Source: Chlorophyllum brunneum (lineage: Eukaryota; Basidiomycota; Agaricomycetes; Agaricales; Agaricaceae). Taken from it: a stretch of 64,000 nucleotides of DNA. Made by a program: the position numbers and the translations under genes. The notes beneath the pieces were generated by a model. That model ran no database searches and was not told the DNA's origin. It worked only from the letters and a program-made list of their open reading frames with translations. How positions within the stretch are numbered: the first letter of the stretch is position 1; each line of letters begins with the position of its first letter. Shown piece by piece: positions 23,546-33,709 of the stretch. Location of the stretch: assembly GCA_963576785.1 (NCBI GenBank), contig OY756146.1:310001-374000 (forward strand). The letters run 5' to 3'.

Positions 23546-24125
23546 TGTTGAGGAAACGACCGTAATGAGTTGTTTGCTGGGACAACAGTAAACACAGTGG
23601 GAGAGAATGTAAGGTCTACTCACCGAGATAATAAGCTTTTATCTGATACCTGTAGAAAGGTAATTTGGATAGACAGATATTAGTAATGAAATGATTGGTG
23701 TCAGAGGTAGAGAGGTTAAAGTCAAGGAGATCGAGACTTGTGTTGTACTCAAGAAAATAAGTGATGATGAAGAAGTTGTTTGATTGAACAGGATACAGAA
23801 CATGGTCTGCTACATGGGGTTTATATACATGTAAGAACATAAACAAGTCATACTACATAAAATACTAGGAATACATAGAACATTCCTTATGACTCTTATT
23901 AACTGCAGCATAGTACCTGCGGAGTGCTGCGGAATGTATTATACCAGTCATTGGAACTATGTAGAGTAATCTATCAAGTACCAATTGACATTATGACTCT
24001 CATCATATGCAGAGCAACTCATAAGAAGTTACTACAGATTGAAGTTACTGGAAAGTAACAGATCAGTCTATTATTATCATAATGACTTCATAGTCTATTT
24101 CTAGAATATGTCCGAAACTTCAACA
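23546..24125 (-). repeat. 5' LTR of Copia-2
   Basis: TGTTGAGGAAAC ... AACTTCAACA, 580 bp, homologous to the other Copia LTRs. It is followed by tggat, which does not match the left flank of Copia-2. Confidence 0.92.
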
Positions 24126-24694
24126 TGGATTACCTCCAGAATATCATAGTCACCAGTTGAATTCAGCTACTGGTACAGCGATTCCCATTGGGTGATAGGA
24201 CCAGATGGGTCCTGGTCAGGATGGAGATGGAAATGAATCATCTCAACATATGAGCTGTAAAGCCCTGACACAGAGATGGTTCCATAAATAGAGCACATTG
24301 TAGTCCAGATCTCTGCAGCATCAGTGAAGGGCCAGTTAATCATATTAGCTGACAGTTTAGACTTCACAAGTGCATAGATGATTTTGGCCAGATGCATGCA
24401 GGTGGCATGCTCATTAGCGTTATGAGCAGGGTTCGGACCAGTTATATTTCCATCTTCATTGTAAAGATCCTCAGTGACATGGTACTTTGGTGAGATGGTG
24501 TGTACTCTATCTATTGGGAACATCAGTATTTCTGAGCTAAGGATGGTAGTACCATCCTGAGTCATCAAGGAGAGCATGTCATCGAGGCAGGATGACCACT
24601 CATTGTAGTTTGCAGCACCATTGAGAGTTGGGACGGAGGACATGAGAATGTTCATAGTGGAAAACATTGTTCTATAAATGGATAGAGTTAGCAA
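24126..24694 (-). pseudogene. Copia-X gag, truncated
   Basis: About 175 residues are open from 24694; the likely start is the Met at 24664, before NILMSSVPTLNGAANYNEW. The motif LNGxxNYxxW followed by DDMLSLM is the usual start of a Copia Gag (DUF4219/UBN2 type). The helical part (ATCMHLAKIIYALVKSKLS, AAEIWTTM) follows. The frame runs to the Copia-2 LTR, where the gene is cut, so less than half of a normal Gag is left. It differs clearly from the Gag of Copia-1/2/3. Confidence 0.7.
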
Positions 24695-24894
24695 TCAGAT
24701 TTGTAGGCAATCAGATCTGCACCACTGCACTATTCAAGCTATGAATGCATATGAGGAAGCCTTCAATAGAGCATGAAACGATCAAGTCATGTTAGAGAGA
24801 TGGGCTAGAAAGACCATGCTCTACAGGACTGGTCAGATCAGCCTATCTATGACCCACTTGCAGCCAGTCATGGCACATGGGGAGCAGGTGATCC

Positions 24895-24907
24895 GGGGCC
24901 CATAACC
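24895..24907 (-). other. Primer binding site of Copia-X
   Basis: ggggcccataacc on the plus strand, next to the LTR start TGTTTTCC at 24908. Same sequence as at 23533-23545 and 57612-57624 although the LTRs differ, so the primer is shared. Confidence 0.7.
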
Positions 24908-25343
24908 TGTTTTCCAGCACAGTAACACACAGTGACAGACAGATAATCTGACTTACTGATAGTTGTTGGTTAGAACAGTGAAGTTGCTAAGTGAGTTGCT
25001 GAGTAGAGCAAGGTAGAATAATCAAGTAGATTGTCTAAGAAAACATAAGGGAATACATGCTACTTTATATACTAAGTGTCTGGGTAGCAAACTCTAGGAC
25101 CTACAAGTAATAACTATGCATAATGAGTCAGTAATGACTACAGAGTCCCTTGAAACACTGCAATATCATCAGCGGTGTCCAGTAGCATAATTGGAGCAAC
25201 AGCAATCAGTCAGCTCATGAAATACATGAGTAAGAGGTACATAATGTGAGTCAGAGGGCGCAGCCTTGATGACGAATATAGAGAAATAATATACTGAAGA
25301 GCTAGTCACATGGAATGCTGCTTAGAAAGTGCAAATGACAACA
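24908..25343 (-). repeat. 5' LTR of Copia-X (436 bp)
   Basis: TGTTTTCCAGC ... ATGACAACA. The start is set by the adjoining primer binding site; the end is set by the CA terminus and is less certain. A TATA-like ctttatatac lies near 25062. Confidence 0.6.
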
Positions 25344-26583
25344 CATTCAGTGGTGGATCCAATCTTTCCTGGAGGCTCGACCAGTTCAAGTCAGCCTAAT
25401 CAATGATGTGACTTTGACCACTTCGTCACTCTTTCCAACCGCCTTTATTTTAATGAAAAAAAATCATGCACATATGATGTTTAGAATACAATGCCGATCA
25501 TAATGCAAGACCAAATGATTTGTCCAAAGTTCGGGTACGGCCGAAGCGAGGATCGCTGGTCCATGTTCAATATGCGGACGCTCCGTGTATTATGGACTGC
25601 ACCACTCCTACCCCCAGGTCGCTATGTACTAACTCAGAACAGGTGTTCACGACTCGTTAATGATACCCTGATCACAGTCCCAAGCTGAAGCCTCTTCTTC
25701 GCATACGCAAACTCACCAAAGGATCTCGGTGAGCCGAGAGTTTACCCCTCCAAACCCAAGCTGATGACCATGCATTTACTATCGTAGTTTATCTCGAATG
25801 GGAAGCGGGAACGCTTCGATACGTCGTCACTCACACCGTACAAACTCTTGCCAGAAGGGTAGGCGAAACGCGAGAGCTACTGGTACTACGGCTGGCCGAT
25901 CAATCATGACATACTCAACGGCCTACTTCCGATCCACTTCAGCGTGAGCGAACATCCTCCAGAGAACAGGGATGCCTTCGGCGCTGGTCTTGACCGTACT
26001 CACCTCAGATACCGGAGCGGCTATCATCACCTCCGCGCTGCCTACTGCAAAGCCGACGAGCAGCCTGCTGTCACTGACCTGAGTTTTGTCTGGAAGGTAA
26101 AGGAATAATGATGGTTCTCACCATGAGCGCTACTGCTCCTAAACATCTGTTCACACAACGGCCCACTGGGAAATAGCTCCAGTACCTGACGGGGATACTA
26201 GGTGAACCCAGATGGTACGAGGACCATTCTCCGAAGAATGAACTTAAGTGGTGATTTTATGAGCTGTTTGTTCGACTTCAAGACGTGTCTGCCTGTCAGT
26301 GGCATAATTAGTGAATCTCATGTCTAGCACTCCTAACTACCTCATATAAGAATGCCTCCTTGAGGCCCTCGTAGTCAGACCCAACAAGGCGACATCTGTC
26401 TTTGAGAGCGACATCATGTGTGATTGTAAATAAAACGCTTCATTCGTGATAAGAAAGCTTGTCTGGATCTCGTCGTCTGTTCGATACTGAGTTACGGACT
26501 CAATGGTGTCGGGCCGAAATCCCGAACAATCCGACGGACCGAAGGGTTGTATGAAAAAGACAATGAGAATATTTTCTGGACTA
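25344..26583. other. Low-coding spacer with a possible gene remnant on the minus strand
   Basis: No intact gene seen. On the minus strand, about 26072 down to 25860, one frame reads coding-like (DSRLLVGFAVGSAEVMIAAP ... GIPVLWRMFAHAEVDR, one stop, then AVEYVMIDRPAVVPVALAF). A candidate splice site lies near 26075. I do not recognise it. It may be the worn end of a host gene. From 26100 to 26583 I see only short open pieces. Confidence 0.3.
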
Positions 26584-28633
26584 ATGTCTGTTGCCCTTGG
26601 ACTTGGTGTTCCTCCTCACACTCCCCACGCAATTTCTGTCTCTCTGCCCACCTGGCAAGATAATGTTGGGTATGAAGAGGGCGAGAAGCGGGTGGTCGAG
26701 AGCATGGTCTCTGGATATCCCCGCTTCTTCATACATCTCTCCATCAGGAAACTCGCAGACATTTGCCAGCACAAGTATGCTGTTGGGAGCGAGCAGTGCA
26801 TGCTTTTTCCGACACGCAAGATAGCGGAAGAGTGCAGAGACTTTATCAAGTGTCGTTCTGTCCAACTCGGCAGTGAGCCTGTTCAATCGAGGCTTGTCCA
26901 CCTCTTTATATGTCCAGACACCGCCAGCCAACAATCATCTACACCTCCTGTTGGAAATAATAAGGCAGATCTGCATATCGTACTTTTCCAAAGTGATGCT
27001 TCCCGTATTGCCCAAGAGTTTTGGCAACACACCGGCCTTGGTATTTCCTCACGTCTCGCTGAAAAATGCCTTTCGCTGCTGCCCGATGAAGCCCGTTCTC
27101 CGGATCCCATAGGGCCTTCTTCGTCCCCAGCTCCTCGGTTCCAGGCCAGGGCCGGTCATAACAGACACTACTCCGTCAAAGGATCTAGTGCTTTGAAATC
27201 CACGTCGCCAGTTATCCCCCAAGATACTCTCACCACTACTTCCACTCCAATCGACCTACTCTGTTCAGATCACGCGGTATATGTTGAAGAACGCTATGGT
27301 CGGAATCTCCCTATCACAGCAGCTGCATCCGCAAAGCGAGCTCTCCGCCGCCGTGTTGCGGGAACGTTGGTAGGAGATAACTGGGTTGACTCAGATTGCG
27401 GTGGTGAGCCCTGCGCCGGACAAGAGGGTGTCAAGACTGGTCCGAGTTCGAGAGGGGTAGCTAATGTCACGGAGGAAGATGTATATCTATTCCCTAGTGG
27501 GATGGGGGGCAATTTGGAATGCGCATCGACTTGCGAGGGAGACGAGACCTGGAGGGAAGAGTGTTTGTTTTGGGTGAGTATCATGGTTTCCCTGGTGCAT
27601 TTCGTCCTGGTATTCATCCCTTCAGATTCCCGTACACTGACACTCTCAAGATCCTGCAAAAGTGGGGATCTGGCGCCCACTTTTTCGGAAACGGACTTGA
27701 CGAAGACATCGACACGCTCGAAGCACTCCTCGTATCCGAATCCAAACTCGATCCTTCAAAACCGCCCATCCTCGCACTCTTCACCGAGTTTCCCTCGAAT
27801 CCTTTGCTCAGATCCGCCAATCTCCCAAGACTCAGGGCGCTTGCGGACAAATATGATTTTCTGATTGTGATAGATGAAACTATTGGCAATTTTGTCAACG
27901 TCGACGTTTTACCATACGCCGATATCGTCGTGAGTAGCTTGACCAAAGTCTTCAGTGGTGCAAGTAACGTCATGGGTGGAAGGTTTGCTTTTCCTTCCGC
28001 TCTTTTTCAATTCGCTAACGCCATACCTACCTCCCCAGCCTTGTGCTTAACCCGCAAAGCTGATACTACCCCATACTTAAATCACAACTCACTCAAACAT
28101 TTGAAGACGCCTACTTTGGCGAAGATACAATCTACATGGAACGGAACTCTCGTGATTTCAAACACCGCATCAAAATCATCGACGACAACACTTCCGCCAT
28201 CTGCGACTTTCTCCGTTCCCGGTCCACAGCCGGCGGGTCAACTTCTCCACAAACGGCCATCAAGAACGTCTATTACCCTAAATACATCACACTAGAGAAC
28301 TACGACCTCTGTCGTATAAAACCTTCTCCGTCCCTTCCATCCGGCGGGGGTTTCGGAGGACTGTTCTCTCTCACCTTCACATCCATTCCTGCATCCAAAG
28401 CCTTCTTTGATAACTTACCGGTGCACAAGGGTCCGAGCTTGGGTACCAATTTCACATTGGCGTGCCCATATACCATTTTGGCTCACTTTGCAGAGTTGGA
28501 ATGGGCGGAGGAGTTTGGTGTTGAGAGAGGACTTGTAAGGGTGAGTGTTGGGATGGAAGAAAGGCAGAAGCTACTTGCTGCGTTTGAGGTTGCTGTCAAG
28601 GCGGCTGAAAATGAAGTGGTGAAGCATTCGTGA
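26584..28633 (+). pseudogene. Cystathionine gamma-synthase, fungal STR2 type, pseudogene
   Basis: The start MSVALGLGVPPHTPHAISVS with SLPTWQDNVGYEEGE and SGYPRFFIH is typical of fungal cystathionine gamma-synthase. That PLP enzyme condenses O-acyl-homoserine with cysteine (trans-sulfuration, methionine side). Exons: 26584-27573, 27626-27982, 28039-28633; introns GT-AG of 52 and 56 bp. The PLP lysine is in VSSLTKVFSGASN at about residue 436, and the C-terminal RVSVGMEE signature is present. Two lesions: an extra G in the run at 27504-27509 shifts the frame in the segment SGMGAIWNAHRLAR, and TGA 28061-28063 sits where the family reads on (NPQS-stop-YY). Length without lesions would be about 645 residues. 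One lesion could be a sequencing error; both together suggest a dead gene. Confidence 0.85.
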
Positions 28634-29386
28634 TGAAATATTGTTGCCGGAAACGGTTTTTGGGACTATTGTGTTTTATCTTTTGCTGCAATGTGATCCT
28701 CCAACAGGGCATGCTATAGTCGTCATTGTATCCAACTACAATTTTCTTTCTGCTTTTCGGCTTCCGTTTATAGTCTTTTTTTTTCACCTAGTCTCCGCAG
28801 CACTTCCTCCAACAGGATGTAAACTTATGGTTATCACGTTTGTGTATTGTATCCAACTACAACTCTATTCCAGTATCTAGAACGGGTATCTAGGATGGTC
28901 ATCGCCGTCAAATCTCTTCTTGTGTCCGTCAACGTACGACCTCAACCGTTCACGGTGAGCAACTACATCAAGACCTGTCGCAGACTGACCACTGAAATAC
29001 ATAACCAGTGCCTGGCAGCAGGAACACAAGACCGAGAGAGTGCCAAGACAGGGTGCACATAAATACCAACTTTTAACGAGGCACTAGCTATGCATAACAT
29101 ACCCATAATCGCTCTGTGACTCTACTGATGATGGCATGGAGGAAGGCAGGTAGTGGTGGACAGAATGAGAACTCAACTAAATGCGGTATAGTATGCCTAC
29201 CCTCAACACGTCGTATATTCGCGCAGCTTGGTGTTGCTTCAGTCTGGAAAACTTGACTAATATCGAAGACACATATCCATACAACTTGGTCTACTGATCC
29301 TCCGTAGAATAATAGGTGAGCAGGTCACCGTCGAACAACACTTGCTAAAATGGACACCACTGCCCTTAAATTAGATACACCTCTGC
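28634..29386. other. Intergenic spacer
   Basis: No gene seen. The words cctccaacagg (28698, 28806) and attgtatccaactacaa (28725, 28846) each occur twice, so part of the spacer looks like an old imperfect duplication. From about 29265 the sequence is homologous to 41478 onward, the left edge of the segmental duplication. Confidence 0.5.
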
Positions 29387-32300
29387 TTGCCCATCATTCT
29401 ACCAACGATGAATATCTCAGTCGATGCCGTGAGTTTCTTGGAAAGGATCCTTCCAGTCCCCGAACACGTCGTGGCCAAGATACACAACCTTTTGGAGGAA
29501 GAAGGGGTCTACAAGGATTCGCAATGGGTTGGATTACCATCAACGAAAAAGTCGAGGTCGAAAATGGAACGCAATGTACCTTCAGTGCCTAGAGATACCC
29601 TACCTCTGTCAACAGGTACCACCTCAACCAGTGCTAGCCTATTACCCGAGGATACCTCTGTACAGGAAGAGTCAGTATACAAAGCTTTTGTTCGGACAGC
29701 CAACAAGATTACCGAGTACACTCGGACACTTTGCTTGCAAGGTCGACCTGCACGATTGTGCGGCGAGTGGGTTGATGCGCATAATAGGGCATCACCCTCG
29801 GATAGTTCGCATTCTAGGATCTCCCTACCTGATGTTGCTTTTACGTCCCTCACGAACGCTCAGGAGATGAAGATGTGGCCTCAAATTCCAGAAAACGAAG
29901 CTGGTCAATGTGACGATACGACGGAGCAGATGCAGGTAAGTATCCGAAAACGCAGGATTGATTTCACTCATCACCTTCACATTCAGTCAGACGATGAGAA
30001 ATGCAGAGACGCTGAAAAGGGGGTGCTGGACAAAGAGGTACGCCTCCTTGACCCTTATGATGCAGTGCCTTAAGCGACGTGTCATTACCCCCAGTTGTCG
30101 CGACTCTGGCTTCGCATTTACGCCGTAGCAGAGCTCAAGTTGGACAAAAAGGCGGGCTCTCCGGCTCAACTATCTACATACGTCAGTCAAATGTTCAGAG
30201 AGCAGCTTGACAGACACTTCGTTCTCGCCCTCTCCCTCCACCTGGACAACATCCAGGTCCATCTCTTTGACCGGAGCGGAGTGGTCAGCTCCACCGCGAT
30301 GAACATTCACAAGGTCAGGCTCTAGCTTCCATGTCGACTCGCAGTGGCTCAACCCGGTGCTTAGCAACCGCAGGAATTCATCCGCATTATCAGCAGTTTT
30401 GGATACCTGCCGCCGACGACACTTGGGTGGGACCCAACGTTTCGCGTTTGGGATGGGAAGAACATTGTTCCATCCTATGCTTCCTCGCTCCCAAAATTCG
30501 AGGACACTAATGAGATCCCCTGGATCATTGATGGTTTCTGGGAAAATACTGGGAACAGCACCAGTCCTAGTGAAGATATCCCTCCCATGAGCTGCCGGCA
30601 GTATGTCGCGATCCGATCCCTGAATGTCGAGGATAGGAAGAGACCGTGTGGAAGAGGCACCGTTGTGCTTGAAGTGATTTCATTAGAGGACTGGCGCAAG
30701 AAGAACCGAAAGGTATGCCCGAGGAGTTGCGTTGTGGACAACATCTGATTCCAGTATAGGCGCAGATCTACGTGATGAAGCAAGCGTGGCAACGGCTGCC
30801 TAGGATAAATGTCGACGAGGGTACGGTAGAGCTGTCCAACGCCTCGCAAGGCCGTGACTCGGACAAGCCAACGACACCATCTGCCGAAGTGGAGTCCTTG
30901 CACAGAGAAATTCAGTCACACCCTTTCGAAGCATGTGTGCTTAGACATGCTGGAATGGCGGATCGCTTGCATGATTGTGGATACGTCAGGTCGAACGGGG
31001 AGAAGGTGGAGACGTTGAAGTTCATCCGCAAAGAACTGAAGCCGCTGCCCTCCACTGTTCCCAGGATTGGATCTGAATCGTCGGATGAATCGAGTGCAGA
31101 CACCAACCCATGGTCAAATGAAGAACCACCCGAAGACATCGAGCTTCCCAAGACGTTGACATCCATCCGCAAAGGGCTCCAACCTTTGCCTCTGAACCCT
31201 GGGAAGGCGGCCGCCACTGCTTCCAGGACCGGGTCCCGCGGATCGAGTATTCCGGGGGCCGATGCGTGGGCGAGGGAGCGACCGATAGAAATAAGCATTC
31301 CACAGGCTGACTCCAAAGTCGAGGGCCCCATTTTGGTCTCCAGGACATTAGCTCGCACGTTCTTGAAGCTGTCGGGTTGGCCAGTCAAACATTTCAAGGA
31401 CAAGCGGGAGTTCCTAGGTTGTCTCAAGGACGCGGTGAAAGGTTTGTATCTATTCGAACTGGTGTTTCCTGGAAACTGATTAATCAGATCATGAGCGATT
31501 GTACAAGGCCGGCGTGATGCATCGCGACATTAGCGTCAACAATATTTTGGTCTCGGCCAGTGGCAAAGGCCATTTAATTGACTTCGACCATAGCAAGATC
31601 ACTACTCGCGCTCTGGACCCATTACAGCCCATTTCCGATTCTGTCGTACAGTACGTTCGCAATCGGCTTTCTGACAGGTTTGATACCAAAGTTCTGGATA
31701 TTGCCTTGCCGAGACGAGGCAAGGATACTGGCTCTTACTTGGATGTGTTGGCAGTCTTTTGGGATTATCTTGGTGCCCGTGTGCTAACAACTGCTGATCT
31801 TGGATGGATTGACGAGGTCGGCTATTGTTGTCAGTGAAATGGATGATGGCTGACCACTTCTGATAGCCGTATGCAATCCCGGATTTTGGTGATCGTAAAC
31901 CGGGGCAGGGTTATATCACGGTGAGCTGTTCAATCAAATTCCTTGCATCTGACGAATCTCACGCCCCATTCAGGGCACTCCCCCTTTCATAAGCTGGAAG
32001 CTGAGGTGGAGCACAAAAATACATACAGCAATCCACGATGCCGAGTCACTTTGGTGGGTTGTCGTGTACATCACTCTCAAGTACGATGGACCAGGAGGAA
32101 TAGAGCGAGAACTGTCTCAAGAGCTGAAAACACTGATATACCACCTATTCTATGACTACGACCTCTCACTGCGTGCCAAGCAAAAGATCTTTGATACAGC
32201 AAATCAGAACAGGAACCTGGAAGATTTACTGAAGCATATCAGCCCGTATTTCGACAGCTTCAAAGATCTGATACGAGACTGGTACCAGGTTCTCCAGATT

Positions 32301-32705
32301 GCATGGGCATTTCCCGAAGGATTGGAAAATGACTACCCACACAGCGTCATCTGCAAGGTCCTAGACACAGCTATTGCACAGATTGATGTGGCTGAGGAGG
32401 CTGCTAAGTGGGGTGATCTCACAAAAGCCGAGCAGATCCGTAGGGAGAGATACCGGAAGGATGCCGAGAGAGCGATTCACCGACAAATGACAGTCCATGC
32501 AGTTTTGGCGCAACAAACTTCGGAACGAGGTTTAAACAACAAGCCCTCAATCATCTCCACTACCACTGCCACTACCGCCTCTGTTCTGGCCTTGAATTCT
32601 GACGGTCCATCTCTGAATGATACATGGCCTCGACCCACATCGAAAACTCCACTCCGATCTTCTGCAGAGCTTCCCCAGAAGAAAAAGAGTCGTCACTGTT
32701 TGTAG
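29387..32705 (+). CDS. FunK1-type fungal protein kinase, copy A
   Basis: Eight exons can be joined in phase: 29387-29935, 29987-30037, 30095-30313, 30365-30712, 30760-31441, 31488-31816, 31867-31920, 31974-32705, all GT-AG, giving about 987 residues. Marks of FunK1 (Pkinase_fungal): an N-terminal alpha-helical region, a beta3-like lysine in YVMKQAW (about residue 395), the catalytic loop MHRDISVNNIL (about residue 628), LIDFDHS in place of DFG, and the tail GTPPFISW with LWWVVVYI. The tail ends in a basic SRHCL. An upstream ATG at 29350 (MDTTALKLDTPLL) matches the N-terminus of copy B but is out of frame, so the start used here is downstream. The TAA at 30071 lies in an intron. Likely a Ser/Thr kinase-like signalling protein; substrates unknown. 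Confidence 0.8.
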
Positions 32706-33709
32706 GACATATTTAGCGTTTTCCTTTTGTTGTACCCCCCGGTCGCCTAGGTCGAAACACTAGTCAATTTAGGTCTTAGCACAGTGGTTTGGCTGTTGCA
32801 CGGTTTCCAAGCACTCACCCCGCCCACGGGTTTCGCTGTGAGCACCACCTATCAGTTATGTGTGCTTGTCCGATGAGGACGGTCATATTGTAGAATTGTG
32901 CCTGCCCATGGTTCTCAGCCGTAGCTTCTCCAGCCCAGCCCAGCATATGTCTGAAATGTTGTCGCACTACATTTAAGTAATTGACATGTTTACTTGAGTT
33001 GTTTCAGCCACGGATCAATCATCGATGGTGTGGGTCACAGTTGCTCCTGACGGCCTTGCTCGACAAATGTCTTTTCATGAGAAAGAATGCGGCCATAATC
33101 ATCAGGGGACTGATTACTGCGGAATTTGTTGACTCACCTCTCCTTGCTCTCCGGGGCAAACTGGACAAATCGGGAACTTGCATTAACTATATTCAATACT
33201 GCATCCAGCCTCCTCGATGTTATCACTCTCATTATCCAGCAGGCAGTTGGTTCCAGAAGAAGGGTAACACTATATCGTGCATTGATGGTGGTGTGTTCTT
33301 CCATTGGAAACAGGGTCCGCTCGGCTAGCAAGTTCTTCTGCCCCGATGAGATAGAGCATAATCCAATTGTGGTCACCAGTGGGGGCAATCACCGCTGTGG
33401 CTCACTACGTGACGTACAGTGCTCGCGCTAATCGGTAAGCCATTGTTTCGTGTTTGTTAACAGTATGGAACATGTTTTCTGACATACTCTTTTCTATTAC
33501 AACCACGTCATCCTCGCCGGATCACAGATTTGACAACTGTCACACAATCCACCACATGCCCAGGGTTGGGCGCTTGGTTGTCTTCACATTTGCTGTTTCT
33601 TTTCTTCTGAACTTTATCCTACCATCGATAACGCGTCTCTGCATCGACTCCCAGGATATAAATTGGTGAGTCGAGCCTCGTCAAATTTCACGCCAGCACA
33701 CCCGTTCAC
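32706..33709. other. Spacer between FunK1 A and B, duplicated at 44840-46012
   Basis: About 1 kb with only short open frames that differ between the two copies by indels, so I read it as non-coding. It holds the probable promoter of copy B at its right end. The second copy carries a solo LTR at 45609-45806; the undisturbed site here is tacaaccacgtcatcctc near 33500. Confidence 0.7.
33657..33664 (+). promoter_or_regulatory. TATA box of FunK1 B
   Basis: tataaatt lies 53 bp upstream of the ATG at 33710 in ccaggatataaattgg. The same box is at 45957-45964 ahead of copy D, at nearly the same distance. Confidence 0.5.

Larger units (their letters stand above)
7498..24125 (-). mobile_element. Copia-2: second member of the same Copia family, split by the Gypsy insertion
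   Basis: The 3' LTR is at 7498-8061 and the 5' LTR at 23546-24125, with gag-pol on the minus strand between them. The 9.8-kb Gypsy element at 9969-19793 interrupts the linker between integrase and RT. Without it Copia-2 would be about 6.8 kb, compared with 7.36 kb for Copia-3. It has many stops and an internal deletion of several hundred bases near 21462 that removes the protease active site. The flanks do not match (aaacc on the left, tggat on the right), so there is no target duplication. Confidence 0.92.
24126..25343 (-). mobile_element. Copia-X: 5' end of a different Copia element
   Basis: Reading on the minus strand: a 436-bp LTR (24908-25343), a primer binding site (24895-24907), a leader of about 200 bp and gag up to the Copia-2 LTR. 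The LTR sequence is unrelated to the Copia-1/2/3 LTR but shares the primer site. The rest of the element is missing. Confidence 0.75.

Noticed and set aside
30071..30073. TAA in FunK1 A taken as a nonsense mutation
   Set aside because: It falls in a GT-AG intron (30038-30094) whose removal restores the family sequence.
33134..33388. Minus-strand frame in the A-B spacer
   Set aside because: The second copy (45299-45499) shows indels that break the frame, and there is no motif.
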